From: Clostridia bacterium
Lineage (GTDB): Bacteria > Bacillota > Clostridia > Oscillospirales > Acutalibacteraceae
Direction of reading: 5' to 3'
Length of the DNA: 64,000 bases
Assembly: GCA_017621885.1 (NCBI GenBank)
Contig: JAGASD010000004.1
Span: forward strand, 40,165 to 104,164
This document shows positions 43,977 to 53,229 of this stretch, piece by piece (the stretch's first letter is position 1; the number at the start of each line of letters is the position of its first letter). The notes beneath the pieces were generated by a model. The model saw only the letters and a program-made list of their open reading frames with translations. It was not told the origin of the DNA and searched no databases. The position numbers and the translations under genes are program-made.

Positions 43977-46376
43977 ATGAAAAAAAAGAGGATTTTATTT
44001 GTATTATTGAGTTTGCTTCTCATTTTTACCATGGTTTCATCGTTGGCTGTTCCGGCTTCGGCTGCAGTGGCGAACACGTCATTTAAGGGTGAAATGCAGG
44101 ATACCGCAATACCGGGCAGCGGGAAGGTTTATTGGGAATATACGTTCAATCGCTCTACCGGCAGAGCTTCTTTGAGAATTTGGGGTAACGGTTATATGCC
44201 AAACGGCACTGATCAGGACTGGTTTGCCGTTCAGCAAAGTGCCCAGTGCTATATCTACAACGTCACAATTGAAGAGGGCGTTAAAAGCATTATGTCAAAC
44301 GCCTTTGCAGGGGAGATATATCTGAAGAATGTAACTCTTCCCTCCAGTATTGAGCTTATTGGTGAAGGCGCATTTTCATATACCGCTATTGAAAAGTTCA
44401 ATATTCCCGCAAAGGTTAAGTATATTGACTCCTCTTGTTTTTCGGGCTCGCCCATAAGTGCGTTTACGGTTGATTCCGCTAACCCTTATTATAAAAGCTA
44501 CAACGGTAATATTTATTCTAAGGATATGACTGAGCTTGTTGCGGTTGCTCCGCTTAATTACAGCGGTGACGTTTGGAACGGCTTTAGCTTTCCTTCAAGC
44601 GTTACCTCAATCGGTAAATACGCTTTTATGGGCTGTCCTATTGAATCCGTAACAATTCCCGGTCACATAAAAGCCATAAAAAAAATGGCTTTTGCAGGTT
44701 GCTATGACCTTAGCTCAATAGTTATTTGTAACGGTGTTGAAGGCGTATATGACAGCGCGTTCCTCTCGTGCGATTCACTGAGAAACGTTCAGCTTCCTGC
44801 AAGTGTTAATTATCTGGGCTTCTGTGCTTTCGGTTACACTTATGACTACGATTATGCTGCCCTTAAAGATATGCTGGATTATAAAAATATTCCGTACGGT
44901 TCAATTAATGAGAATAATTTTGAGTATTATGCAAGCCTTACGGGCTTTGGCGCAGATGCTTTTATATCCTGCGTTACAGACAGAAGATTTCATATGTATG
45001 CACCTGTCGGCTCTGTCGGCGAAAGATATGCAAGAAACAATGAGCTCGATTATTACCGTTCGGCTGAGCTCCTCAGCGCAACAAGCGGTTATGACGGTGT
45101 TGTTCTTAAATGGCGTGATTCTCCCGAGGTTTCACACTACAATATATACCGCAAGGAAAACGGCACGTGGCGGCAGATAAACACACGCACAAACGGCTTC
45201 ACAACTTACCTTGACAGCGATATTTACGAAGCAGGGGACTTTTCCTATGCTTTAGAGGTTTGTTATTATTCAGGCTACAAGCATTTTGATAAAATCGGTA
45301 TTAATACGCATTACGTGCCTGCTCCCGTTCTTAAATCAATTGCAAACAATGTGGGCGGACTTCGTGTTAACTGGTATGGGGTAATCGGTGCAAAATATTA
45401 TTATGTATACAGAAAAGCAGTGGGCGAAAGCTCGTGGAAATATCTTAAATGTGTTCCGGGCAACGTGAATACTTACCTTGATAACACCGCATCCAACGGC
45501 AAGGATTATATCTACACCGTGCGCGCTTATGACGGAAAAGGCACAAGCGGCTTTGATGCAAACGGACTCAGATTGCGCTACGTTGAAGCACCCGAATTCA
45601 AGGTTTATAACAATACTTCAACAATTGCACTTTCCTGGAACAAGGTGGAAAATGCCGATTATTACAACGTTTACAGAAAGGTCGGCTCAGGCAGTTGGGT
45701 GCTGTTAAAAACACTGGGCGGAAGCTCCGCGTATTACAGAGACGATACCGCAAGCCGCGGCGGTACATATACCTACACGGTCAGAGCAATTAATGACGGT
45801 GTTTACAGCTGCTTCTATCCTCAGGGAAAAACCTTAAAATCAATTGATGCTCCTATGAGTATAAAGCTTGAAAACAGAGTTTCAGGCGTAATGCTCAATT
45901 GGAATAAATGCGCAGGTGCAGACGGCTACTACGTTTACCGCAAAACGGCTTCTGGCAGTTGGTTGAGAATTGCAACGGTTACGGGTAATGCAAACGTTAC
46001 TTATCTTGATACTGCCGCAAAAAGCGGTCAGACCTATACATATACGGTTAAAGCCTTCAGCGGTCCGTATCACAGCACTTACGTGCTTAACGGTGTTTCA
46101 ATAAAATTCCTCGCTACACCGAAAATTTCTTCTGCAGTAAGCACTAAAAACGGCGTGAGCCTTAAATTTAACACCGTTTCAGGTGCCGACGGATATTATG
46201 TTTACAGAAAAACCGTGACGGGCACTTGGGTGCTTATCGGTAAATCGGCTGCAGGGGCTTACATTGATACCGCTGCTCAGAAGGGTGCCTCATACATTTA
46301 TACAGTAAGAGCTTATAACGGCTCAACCCGCAGCAGTTATTACGCAAACGGAAATACAGTAAAGGTTGTATATTAA
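43977..46376 (+). CDS. Secreted leucine-rich-repeat (BspA-like) protein with five Fn3-like repeats
   Basis: A 799-residue exported protein. A classical signal peptide (basic start, hydrophobic core, VPASAAVA; about 1-32) is followed by BspA/LRR_5-type repeats at about 85-300 (SIELIGEGAFSYTAIEKFNI, SVTSIGKYAFMGCPIESVTI). From about 360 to the end come five repeats of about 88 residues with the pattern GV.L.W..V.GA..YYVYRK...GSWV......YLDT....G..YTYTVRAY, which resemble fibronectin type III domains. No LPXTG, SLH or other anchor is seen, so it is probably released or loosely bound. Such proteins often bind host or plant surfaces. The unknown gene at 46380 follows after 3 bp. Confidence 0.85.
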   Translation: MKKKRILFVLLSLLLIFTMVSSLAVPASAAVANTSFKGEMQDTAIPGSGKVYWEYTFNRSTGRASLRIWGNGYMPNGTDQDWFAVQQSAQCYIYNVTIEEGVKSIMSNAFAGEIYLKNVTLPSSIELIGEGAFSYTAIEKFNIPAKVKYIDSSCFSGSPISAFTVDSANPYYKSYNGNIYSKDMTELVAVAPLNYSGDVWNGFSFPSSVTSIGKYAFMGCPIESVTIPGHIKAIKKMAFAGCYDLSSIVICNGVEGVYDSAFLSCDSLRNVQLPASVNYLGFCAFGYTYDYDYAALKDMLDYKNIPYGSINENNFEYYASLTGFGADAFISCVTDRRFHMYAPVGSVGERYARNNELDYYRSAELLSATSGYDGVVLKWRDSPEVSHYNIYRKENGTWRQINTRTNGFTTYLDSDIYEAGDFSYALEVCYYSGYKHFDKIGINTHYVPAPVLKSIANNVGGLRVNWYGVIGAKYYYVYRKAVGESSWKYLKCVPGNVNTYLDNTASNGKDYIYTVRAYDGKGTSGFDANGLRLRYVEAPEFKVYNNTSTIALSWNKVENADYYNVYRKVGSGSWVLLKTLGGSSAYYRDDTASRGGTYTYTVRAINDGVYSCFYPQGKTLKSIDAPMSIKLENRVSGVMLNWNKCAGADGYYVYRKTASGSWLRIATVTGNANVTYLDTAAKSGQTYTYTVKAFSGPYHSTYVLNGVSIKFLATPKISSAVSTKNGVSLKFNTVSGADGYYVYRKTVTGTWVLIGKSAAGAYIDTAAQKGASYIYTVRAYNGSTRSSYYANGNTVKVVY

Positions 46377-46379
46377 ACT

Positions 46380-46934
46380 ATGTTTTTTAAAAAGAAGAAA
46401 AAAGAAGAGCAAAAGGGTTATGTTTTTCGTCCCCGTGATTATGACAGGGACGAAAGAATAGAATTACAGAAAATTGTTTCTTCAATCCCTGTTACAAGAA
46501 AAATGTTGAAATATGAGTTGTTGGTAACAGCTACTAACAATTATGTTGTTAAAAACATAAAAATAGGCTCAACCGCCGCTCATAACGTGAACACAACAAA
46601 GCATCCTCAGGTGTTTTTCCAATCGTTAAAGGATTTGATTTCAAGCACCGAGAATTTGCAGAAGGTTGAACCCTATTGGCGGTTTGAGGGGCACACTCCC
46701 ACAGAGCAATTGGAGGATTTGAACGAGCGCAAGGATAAAATAATACGCGGTTTCATTTATGAGTCCTTTACAGAGCTTGTGGAGAAAATAGAAAAAACAA
46801 ATAATCCCAATGCCAAACAAAAGCTTTTTGACGATTATCAGAATCAGCTTATGTTTAATATTGAGATTTGCGGTGAAGAGAATTTTGAGTTTTTCAAAGA
46901 CTTGTGCCGTGATAAATTGAATATAACAGAATGA
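46380..46934 (+). CDS. Hypothetical protein between the LRR gene and fhs
   Basis: A 184-residue hydrophilic protein that begins with a strongly basic run (MFFKKKKKEEQKG), has no membrane segment, and is probably mostly helical in the second half (LEDLNERKDKIIRGFIYESF, TELVEKIEKTNN). I recognise no family. It starts 3 bp after the LRR stop, without a strong ribosome binding site, and ends 13 bp before fhs, so it may be cotranscribed with either. Confidence 0.65.
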   Translation: MFFKKKKKEEQKGYVFRPRDYDRDERIELQKIVSSIPVTRKMLKYELLVTATNNYVVKNIKIGSTAAHNVNTTKHPQVFFQSLKDLISSTENLQKVEPYWRFEGHTPTEQLEDLNERKDKIIRGFIYESFTELVEKIEKTNNPNAKQKLFDDYQNQLMFNIEICGEENFEFFKDLCRDKLNITE

Positions 46935-46947
46935 AGGAGAATAAAAA

Positions 46948-48624
46948 ATGGCTTATCTTACGGATATTGAAATTGCGCAGAGCTGTAAAATGAAACCTAT
47001 CGGTGAAATTGCCGCAAAGGTTAACATAGGTGAAGAATATCTTGAGCCCTACGGAAGATATAAAGCAAAAATTGATTTATCTTATATCAAAGAATGTAAA
47101 AAAGAGGGCAAGCTTGTTCTTGTTACTGCAATTACACCTACACCTGCAGGTGAGGGTAAAACTACTACAACAATCGGTCTTGCAGATGCAATGAACCTTT
47201 TGGGATATAAAACAGCTGTGGCTCTTCGTGAGCCTTCATTGGGCCCCGTTTTCGGCATTAAAGGCGGTGCAGCAGGCGGCGGATATGCTCAGGTTGTGCC
47301 TATGGAGGATATTAACCTTCACTTTACAGGTGACTTCCACGCAATCGGTGCCGCAAACAATCTTCTTGCCGCAATGCTTGATAACCACATTCAGCAGGGC
47401 AATGCTCTCGGTATTGATACAAAGAGAATTACCTGGAAGCGCTGTGTTGATATGAACGACCGCCAGCTTCGTAATGTTATTGACGGTCTCGGCGGAAGAA
47501 TGCAGGGTGTTCCCCGTGAGGACGGCTTTGATATTACTGTTGCAAGTGAAATTATGGCTGTTTTCTGCCTTGCTACATCTGTAACCGACCTTAAAGAGCG
47601 CCTTGCAAGAATTGTTGTCGCTTATGACTACAACGGCAAGCCCGTTACCTGCGGTGACATTAAGGCTCAGGGTGCAATGACTGCACTTCTTGTTGATGCA
47701 GTTAAGCCCAACCTTGTTCAGACTCTTGAAGGCACACCTGCATTTGTTCATGGTGGTCCTTTCGCAAATATCGCACACGGCTGTAACACCGTTCTTGCAA
47801 CAAAAATGGCTATGTCAACTGCTGATTATGCTATTACAGAGGCAGGCTTCGGTGCTGATTTGGGAGCAGAAAAATTCCTCGACATCAAATGCCGTGCGGC
47901 AAACCTTAAACCCTCTGCAGTTGTTATGGTTGCAACTGTTCGTGCTCTTAAAATGCACGGCGGACTTAAAAAGGACCAGTTGGGTGAAGAAAATATTGAA
48001 GCCCTTGAAAAGGGTATTCCCAATCTTCTTCGTCACGTTTCGAATATTAAAAACGTATACAAGCTTCCTTGTGTTGTTGCTGTTAACCGCTTCCCCACAG
48101 ACACAGATGCTGAAATTGATTTCATCATTGCAAAATGTAAAGAATTGGGCGTAAATACCGTTCTTTCAACTGTATGGGCTGACGGCGGCAAGGGCGGTAC
48201 GGAGCTTGCTAAAGAGGTTGTCCGTCTTTGCGAGGAGGAGGACAATTCAAGCTTCACCTTCTCTTACGATACGGATTCATCTATTGAAGAAAAAATTGAA
48301 GCAATCGTTACCAAGGTTTACGGCGGCGACGGTGTGGACTTTACAACAAACGCTAAAAAACAGCTTGATTCCCTTAAAGCTGACGGCTTCGGAAACTTAC
48401 CCATTTGCGTTGCTAAAACCCAGTACAGCTTCTCTGATGACCCCTTGAAATTGGGTGCTCCCGAGAATTTCCGTGTTACCGTAAGAAATCTCAAGGTTTC
48501 CGCCGGTGCAGGCTTCATTGTTGTGCTTACAGGCGATATTATGACAATGCCCGGTCTTCCCAAGAGCCCTGCCGCAGAGAGAATTGACGTTGACGAAAAC
48601 GGCAAAATTACAGGACTTTTCTAA
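46948..48624 (+). CDS. fhs: Formate-tetrahydrofolate ligase
   Basis: A 558-residue enzyme that makes 10-formyl-tetrahydrofolate from formate, ATP and THF. The P-loop-type segment [20 protein letters not shown] (about 62-81) and [20 protein letters not shown] (about 93-112) are the family signatures, and [14 protein letters not shown] and [12 protein letters not shown] are also present. It feeds one-carbon units to purine, Met-tRNA formylation and, in acetogens, the Wood-Ljungdahl pathway; no other gene of that pathway is in the window. AAGGAG (46934-46939) precedes the ATG. trpS follows after 21 bp. Confidence 0.96.
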   Translation: MAYLTDIEIAQSCKMKPIGEIAAKVNIGEEYLEPYGRYKAKIDLSYIKECKKEGKLVLVTAITPTPAGEGKTTTTIGLADAMNLLGYKTAVALREPSLGPVFGIKGGAAGGGYAQVVPMEDINLHFTGDFHAIGAANNLLAAMLDNHIQQGNALGIDTKRITWKRCVDMNDRQLRNVIDGLGGRMQGVPREDGFDITVASEIMAVFCLATSVTDLKERLARIVVAYDYNGKPVTCGDIKAQGAMTALLVDAVKPNLVQTLEGTPAFVHGGPFANIAHGCNTVLATKMAMSTADYAITEAGFGADLGAEKFLDIKCRAANLKPSAVVMVATVRALKMHGGLKKDQLGEENIEALEKGIPNLLRHVSNIKNVYKLPCVVAVNRFPTDTDAEIDFIIAKCKELGVNTVLSTVWADGGKGGTELAKEVVRLCEEEDNSSFTFSYDTDSSIEEKIEAIVTKVYGGDGVDFTTNAKKQLDSLKADGFGNLPICVAKTQYSFSDDPLKLGAPENFRVTVRNLKVSAGAGFIVVLTGDIMTMPGLPKSPAAERIDVDENGKITGLF

Positions 48625-48645
48625 TAAATTCAGGAGATATATACA

Positions 48646-49668
48646 ATGGAAAACCAAACACCCGAAAGAAAGAAAATTGTTTTGAGCTGCATTCAGCCCA
48701 CAGGCACACCAACCTTGGGCAACTATCTCGGTGCACTCAAAAACTGGAAGAATATGTGCGAGGATTATGATTGCCTTTACGGTGTTGCGGATTTGCACTC
48801 CATAACAGTGCCCACTTTCCGTGAAAATCCCTCACAGCTAAAGAAAAATACGCTTGAGCTGTATGCTCTTTTGCTGGCAATCGGTATTGACCCCGAAAAG
48901 AACATTGTTTTCGTTCAGAGTCACGTACCCACCCACGCACAGTTGGGCTGGATTCTTAACTGCTACACCCAATTCGGTGAAGCCGCAAGAATGACTCAGT
49001 TTAAAGAAAAAAGCCAGAAATTAGGCGGTAATATTTCTGTTGGTCTTTTTGATTATCCCGTGCTTATGGCGGCAGATATCCTTGTTTACGGTGCTGATTT
49101 CGTGCCCATCGGTGCAGACCAGAAGCAGCATCTTGAGCTTGCAAGAAACATCGTTGACCGCTTCAATATGATTTACGGCAACGTGCTTAAAATGCCCGAT
49201 CCCTTTATCGGCAAAGCAGGTGCAAAAATCACTTCTCTTCAGGACCCCACTCATAAGATGAGCAAGTCTGACGATAACCCAAAATCTTATATTTCAATGC
49301 TTGATGAACCTAATGTTATTATGAAGAAAATCAAGAGTGCTGTTACAGACAGCGAGGCTTGCGTAAAATATGCAGAGGGTAAGGACGGCATAAATAACCT
49401 TATGACAATTTACTCCTGCTGTACAGGTAAGTCCTTTGAAGAAATTGAAAAAGAGTTTGAGGGCAAGGGCTACGGCGATTTCAAAACTGCAGTAGGTGAG
49501 GCGGTTGTTAATGAACTCGCTCCCATTCAGGCTCGTTATAAAGAGCTTATTGCCGATAAAAAGTACCTTGAAGAATGTATGAAAAAGGGCGCAGAGCTTG
49601 CAACCCGCATTTCACAGAGAACACTTGATAAGGTAATGAAGAAGGTTGGCTTCTATCAAGTTAAATAA
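48646..49668 (+). CDS. trpS: Tryptophanyl-tRNA synthetase
   Basis: A 340-residue class I synthetase. The HIGH-equivalent region is SCIQPTGTPTLGNYLGAL (about 12-29), and the KMSKS loop is intact in PTHKMSKSDDNPKSYISM (about 200-217). GADQKQHLELARNI is a further typical segment. AGGAGA (48631-48636) precedes the ATG. No T-box leader is seen between it and fhs, so its expression probably follows the upstream genes. Length is normal. Confidence 0.95.
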   Translation: MENQTPERKKIVLSCIQPTGTPTLGNYLGALKNWKNMCEDYDCLYGVADLHSITVPTFRENPSQLKKNTLELYALLLAIGIDPEKNIVFVQSHVPTHAQLGWILNCYTQFGEAARMTQFKEKSQKLGGNISVGLFDYPVLMAADILVYGADFVPIGADQKQHLELARNIVDRFNMIYGNVLKMPDPFIGKAGAKITSLQDPTHKMSKSDDNPKSYISMLDEPNVIMKKIKSAVTDSEACVKYAEGKDGINNLMTIYSCCTGKSFEEIEKEFEGKGYGDFKTAVGEAVVNELAPIQARYKELIADKKYLEECMKKGAELATRISQRTLDKVMKKVGFYQVK

Positions 49669-49717
49669 TTCTTATTTGAGCGCATATTGCGTTTTGTTAA
49701 GCTCGGAGTATCTACAT

Positions 49718-49823
49718 AATTAGGAATGAGGAGTGAGGAATTAGGAATTAAGGAACGCTACGCGTTGATTATAATGCTGACGCAGTCCCGAAATTCCTAA
49801 TTCTTAATTCCTCATTCCTGATT
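49718..49823. repeat. Inverted dispersed repeat (TTAGGAAT family)
   Basis: An arm aattaggaatgaggagtgag (continuing to 49753) is mirrored by attcctaattcttaattcct (and on to 49823), around a centre with gcgttgattataatg. The left arm and the centre resemble the sequence at 63800-63870 at the window end. Confidence 0.7.
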
Positions 49824-49834
49824 TTTATAAAAAG

Positions 49835-49869
49835 AAATCCCCGTAACTTATAGTTACGGGGGTTTTTCT
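49835..49869. terminator. Terminator between trpS and rpsT
   Basis: AATCCCCGTAACT and AGTTACGGGGGTT pair around TAT, with TTTTT on the plus strand; both genes converge on it. Confidence 0.85.
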
Positions 49870-49878
49870 TCAAGTCAA

Positions 49879-50139
49879 TTAGTTGGACTTGTTAAGTTTG
49901 TTAACAAGCTGTGACTTTTTGTGAGCAGCGTTATTCTTGTGAAGAAGACCTTTTGCTGCAGCCTGGTCAAGCTTCTTAACAGCAACTTTAACAGCTTCAG
50001 CTTTATTAGCGTCGCCTGATTCGATAGCTGCGTTAGCTTTTTTAATAGCAGTTTTAAGAGCAGAGTTAGCAGCCTTGTTGTTAGCAGCCTTTGTTGCGTT
50101 AACGAGAACTCTCTTTTTTGCTGATTTGATATTGGGCAT
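49879..50139 (-). CDS. rpsT: Small ribosomal subunit protein S20
   Basis: An 86-residue basic, Ala/Lys-rich helical protein that begins MPNIKSAKKRVLVNATKAAN, the standard S20 N-terminus, and ends with KGLLHKNNAAHKKSQLVNKL. It binds 16S rRNA early in 30S assembly. The start at 50139 has a strong AAGGAGGTG site; the longer frame to 50205 runs over the promoter. It stands alone, as is usual for rpsT. Confidence 0.95.
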   Translation of the reverse strand: MPNIKSAKKRVLVNATKAANNKAANSALKTAIKKANAAIESGDANKAEAVKVAVKKLDQAAAKGLLHKNNAAHKKSQLVNKLNKSN

Positions 50140-50176
50140 TCTGTGGCACCTCCTTTTTGTGTTCATACATTCATAT

Positions 50177-50205
50177 ATAATACCACGGTTGAACTGTAAT
50201 TGCAA
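50177..50205 (-). promoter_or_regulatory. Putative sigma-A promoter of rpsT
   Basis: On the minus strand TTGCAA (50200-50205), a 17-bp spacer and TATTAT (50177-50182), 37 bp before the start codon. Confidence 0.75.
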
Positions 50206-50234
50206 GTCATTTTTTTAAGTTTATAAAAGAAAAA

Positions 50235-50768
50235 TCATTTATTTTCAAATAAATCCTTATAAGCCGCTATAGACTCTTCAATGATTGCAACAGCATCAAG
50301 AACGCCCTTTACTTCATCAATGGCAGTCTCTTTATTTTCAAGTGTTTTGTACACTGAGAAAAAGTGCTTCATTTCATCAAATCGGTGCTTGGGAAGCTGA
50401 CTGATGTCTTTATAGGTGCAGTAATTGGGGTCATTAAAGGGTATTGAAATTATTTTGTCATCCGGCATACCGTTGTCAATCATTGTGATAACACCTATGG
50501 GATAGCATTCCACAATTGCCATGGGCTGAATCTGCTGAGAGCACAAAACAAGCACGTCAAGAGGGTCATTGTCCTTTGCGTAGGTTCTGGGTATAAAGCC
50601 GTAGTTAGCAGGGTAGTGGGTTGAGGTGTAAAGAACTCTGTCAAGGCGCAGAAGTCCTGTTTCCTTGTCAAGCTCGTATTTCATTTTACTGCCCTTGCTG
50701 ATTTCAATAACCGCAGCATAGGATGAGCGGGATATTCTTTCGGGGTTTATATCGTGCCAGATATTCAC
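50235..50768 (-). CDS. ppa: Inorganic pyrophosphatase, family I
   Basis: A 177-residue soluble enzyme that hydrolyses pyrophosphate. The metal-binding signature DNDPLDVLVL (about 65-74) is intact; HYPANYGFIPRTY before it and the segment IDNGMPDDKIISIPFNDPNY after it are typical. GAGGCG is a weak ribosome binding site before the ATG. A promoter is at 50801-50829. Many Clostridia use a family II or membrane pyrophosphatase; a family I enzyme of this length is normal for the rest. Confidence 0.93.
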   Translation of the reverse strand: MNIWHDINPERISRSSYAAVIEISKGSKMKYELDKETGLLRLDRVLYTSTHYPANYGFIPRTYAKDNDPLDVLVLCSQQIQPMAIVECYPIGVITMIDNGMPDDKIISIPFNDPNYCTYKDISQLPKHRFDEMKHFFSVYKTLENKETAIDEVKGVLDAVAIIEESIAAYKDLFENK

Positions 50769-50800
50769 ATAAATCGCCTCTGTTATTAATTTATGTTAGC

Positions 50801-50829
50801 ATTATAAAACTTTGTTTTGTAAAAATCAA
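50801..50829 (-). promoter_or_regulatory. Putative sigma-A promoter of ppa
   Basis: On the minus strand TTGATT (50824-50829), a 17-bp spacer and TATAAT (50801-50806), 32 bp before the start codon. Confidence 0.75.
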
Positions 50830-50868
50830 CATATTTTTAAAAGAAATATTGTTCAAAGTGACGGCTTG

Positions 50869-51279
50869 TTACGGTGCAGGAAAAACACCGGTAATTCTTA
50901 ATACGGCAAAAACGAGAAAGAAACCGAAAAATATAAACACGTAACGGGGATTTGACAGCTCTTCATATATTTTCTGAGCCTTTTTGACCTTGAATACCCA
51001 AGCAAGGTTTATTACAACCATAAGCAATGCCGCGAGAACAAGACAAAGGAAAACGAACGGATGAAACGTGAAAGCATTAATAAAATCAAGGTGTATAAAT
51101 GCCTTTACGCACCGTGTACCGCCGCAACCGAGGCAGGGGAGGTTGTATTTTGCAAAAAGACATTCAGGTGCAATATCCATTATTACGGGGAAGAAAAAGA
51201 AAAGCACAATAAACGTTAAAACAAACAGTATATCAATAATCAAAACAATGTTGCGCTTTTTCTGCGGGGTGTATTTCAT
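50869..51279 (-). CDS. DUF2752 family membrane protein
   Basis: A 136-residue protein with three membrane segments (about 10-33, 70-95 and 112-132). Between the first two lies CLFAKYNLPCLGCGGTRCVK, the Cys/Gly-rich signature of DUF2752 (usually CPGCGGTRA). AFIHLDFINAFTFHPFVF follows, as in the family. The Cys residues could bind a metal or be lipid- or redox-active; no function is established. It precedes two zinc-ribbon membrane proteins on the same strand, and such genes are often found together, perhaps as parts of one envelope system. Confidence 0.85.
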   Translation of the reverse strand: MKYTPQKKRNIVLIIDILFVLTFIVLFFFFPVIMDIAPECLFAKYNLPCLGCGGTRCVKAFIHLDFINAFTFHPFVFLCLVLAALLMVVINLAWVFKVKKAQKIYEELSNPRYVFIFFGFFLVFAVLRITGVFPAP

Positions 51280-51342
51280 AGATTGTTGCCTTTCGTAAAC
51301 ATAAAGCCACCTGTTGAACAGATGGCTTTAAGGTATAATTTC

Positions 51343-52092
51343 TTAATAGTACATTCCGAATTCGCCGAGGATATCTTCTAACATATAAGTGAGGTCGCCC
51401 ATACCCATCATTTCAAGATATTCAATAAGTGTGCCGAGAATTGCACTGCCGAATATGAGGATAATAACAGCACTTATTATTGTGAGTGCAAGGGGAACGA
51501 TTGAAAGAATGATACCTGCAACAGCGGGTTTGTTTTTGAGACCGACTGATTTTGATTTGCTTTTAGCCACAAGACCGAGAATGAAGCCGACAATCATACA
51601 AATCGGTGCTAAAAAGCCCATGAAGCTTAAAAACGGACAACAGCAAAGGACACAGCCCACAATACCAAGAACCATTGAAGCGATGCCGAGACCTTTGCCG
51701 GGGTCGGCGGGAGCAGCCTGAGGAGGCATATTGGTGGGTTGGTAATTATTGTCAGGCTGATAGTTCGTTTGCTGATAAGGCTGCTGATAACCGTTCTGAG
51801 GATAGGCGGGTTGCTGCTGATAGCCGTTCTGAGGATATGTAGGTTGCTCATAAGCATTCTGAGAATAAACAGGCTGCTCTGCAACGGGCTGTGCAACGGG
51901 CTCTGCAACGGGCTCTGCAACGGGCTGTGCAACAGGCTCTGCAACGGGCTCTGCAACGGGTTCAACAACAGGTTCTGCAACGGGTTCAACTACCGGTTCA
52001 ACGGGAATGCTTTCTCTGATAACGGGTGCACCGCACTGAGAACAATTGTTATCAAAATCGCCTACAACGGCGCCACAAGATTTACAATTCAT
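51343..52092 (-). CDS. Zinc-ribbon membrane protein (DUF4190-like) with Pro/Glu/Ala repeats
   Basis: A 249-residue protein. An N-terminal zinc ribbon has Cys at 3, 6, 17 and 20 (CKSCG and CSQCG). A low-complexity part follows: tandem PVAEPVAQ units (about 31-72) and then YPQNGYQQ units to about 125. Two hydrophobic segments (about 135-175 and 190-222) fit a DUF4190-like membrane domain. A paralogue with the same layout is encoded upstream (52200). The function is unknown. It has its own promoter (52124-52152). The DNA repeats that encode the PVAEP units may vary in number between strains. Confidence 0.78.
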   Translation of the reverse strand: MNCKSCGAVVGDFDNNCSQCGAPVIRESIPVEPVVEPVAEPVVEPVAEPVAEPVAQPVAEPVAEPVAQPVAEQPVYSQNAYEQPTYPQNGYQQQPAYPQNGYQQPYQQTNYQPDNNYQPTNMPPQAAPADPGKGLGIASMVLGIVGCVLCCCPFLSFMGFLAPICMIVGFILGLVAKSKSKSVGLKNKPAVAGIILSIVPLALTIISAVIILIFGSAILGTLIEYLEMMGMGDLTYMLEDILGEFGMYY

Positions 52093-52123
52093 AATAAAAA
52101 CTCCTTCATTTTATATTAATTAA

Positions 52124-52152
52124 ATTATATTTTATAAATATTACAAAGTCAA
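52124..52152 (-). promoter_or_regulatory. Sigma-A promoter of the zinc-ribbon gene at 51343
   Basis: On the minus strand TTGACT (52147-52152), a 17-bp spacer and TATAAT (52124-52129), 31 bp before the start codon. Confidence 0.8.
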
Positions 52153-52199
52153 GTAAAAAACAACAGTTGTAATTTGTTGAAATTGCTGAAGAACAAAGG

Positions 52200-52811
52200 T
52201 TAAATCAGCTCATTCATAAATTCACCGCTTGTTATTTCTGCCCCTGTAATAAATAAAATCAAATACATCAGACAAATACCTGAAACCAAAGCGAGCGCAA
52301 CGGCATTTGTAACGATACCTGCAGCAGCCATACCGTTAGAAAAGCCTGCTTGTTTTGATTTATTGCGTGATTTAATACCCAGAACCAATCCCGTGATTGT
52401 GGTTGCGAAGGTTGACGGCCAACCAAAACAAAATGCACAAAGCAAAAGATATGACACAATACCCAAAACAAGTGACGCAATTGCAAAATCTCTGCCCGGG
52501 TCACGCAGATTCTGCACAAAGCCCGGCTGAAAAACGGGAGAAAACCAAAATTGCTGATTTACAGGTTGTTCAATTTGATTGTTATTATACACGGTGTTTT
52601 CGTCAATAAAAGAGGGGGGCACCGTTTCTTCGCACACTGTGCTCTCCGGAGCTTCAGGCATTTGCATTTCGGGGGCTTCGGGCACAATGTTTTGTTTTTC
52701 TGATTGTAAATCAACATCGGGTTCGCTGATGAAATTATCAGCACTTGCACCGCAATTGGGACAAAATATAATGTTCTTATCTACAACTGTTCCGCAGCTT
52801 GAACAAATCAT
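52200..52811 (-). CDS. Zinc-ribbon membrane protein (DUF4190-like), paralogue
   Basis: A 203-residue protein with a zinc ribbon (Cys 3, 6, 17, 20 in MICSSCG and CPNCG), an acidic Pro/Glu-rich linker (about 27-95), and two hydrophobic segments (FAIASLVLGIVSYLLLCAFC and GIVTNAVALALVSGICLMYL). The layout matches the neighbour at 51343 without its long tandem repeats, so the two arose by duplication. I chose ATG 52811 because GGAGG lies 8 bp before it; the TTG at 52826 overlaps that site. Confidence 0.78.
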   Translation of the reverse strand: MICSSCGTVVDKNIIFCPNCGASADNFISEPDVDLQSEKQNIVPEAPEMQMPEAPESTVCEETVPPSFIDENTVYNNNQIEQPVNQQFWFSPVFQPGFVQNLRDPGRDFAIASLVLGIVSYLLLCAFCFGWPSTFATTITGLVLGIKSRNKSKQAGFSNGMAAAGIVTNAVALALVSGICLMYLILFITGAEITSGEFMNELI

Positions 52812-52852
52812 AGCTATAACCTCCAATACGCCTGAATAATTATTCTGATATA

Positions 52853-52881
52853 ATTATATATTTACTGTTGAAAAGTGTCAA
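52853..52881 (-). promoter_or_regulatory. Sigma-A promoter of the zinc-ribbon gene at 52200
   Basis: On the minus strand perfect TTGACA (52876-52881), a 17-bp spacer and perfect TATAAT (52853-52858). Confidence 0.85.
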
Positions 52882-52934
52882 TATATTGCGGTTTTTGTGT
52901 TAAAATAAATTTCAAAAAAAAGAATAAAAAACAC

Positions 52935-52963
52935 TTGACAACATATAATTATAGTGATATAAT
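52935..52963 (+). promoter_or_regulatory. Consensus sigma-A promoter of initiator tRNA-Met
   Basis: Perfect TTGACA (52935-52940), a 17-bp spacer and perfect TATAAT (52958-52963), 32 bp before the mature tRNA 5' end. Confidence 0.92.
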
Positions 52964-52995
52964 ACTTAAGCACTCAAACGAGAGCAGTAAATATC

Positions 52996-53073
<78 letters not shown>

Positions 53074-53078
53074 AAAGA

Positions 53079-53111
53079 CGGAACGCATTTGCGTTCCGTT
53101 TTCTTTTTGGT
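53079..53111 (+). terminator. Terminator of tRNA-Met
   Basis: ACGGAACGCA pairs perfectly with TGCGTTCCGT around TT, then TTTCTTTTT. Confidence 0.9.
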
Positions 53112-53167
53112 TGCAATGAAGCGCAACTAACGGTGCATGAAGGAATAATTTAATATATTTTGATGAT

Positions 53168-53197
53168 TTGACATTCTGCGGTTTTTAATGCTATAAT
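53168..53197 (+). promoter_or_regulatory. Sigma-A promoter of nadE
   Basis: Perfect TTGACA (53168-53173), an 18-bp spacer and perfect TATAAT (53192-53197), 32 bp before the start codon. Confidence 0.87.
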
Positions 53198-53229
53198 TCT
53201 AAAAACCAATTGTTTTCGGAGGAAATATT

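Noticed and set aside
47236-47778. Long antisense frames, such as the 180-codon one opposite fhs
   Set aside because: They mirror the codon bias of highly expressed sense genes, have no ribosome binding sites, and encode Cys/His/Asn-rich sequence with no family features. The same holds for antisense frames over murE, rsmH, ftsZ, ntpA and pncB.
48600-48660. A T-box leader before trpS
   Set aside because: The gap between fhs and trpS is only 21 bp, too short for a T-box; no specifier stem is visible.
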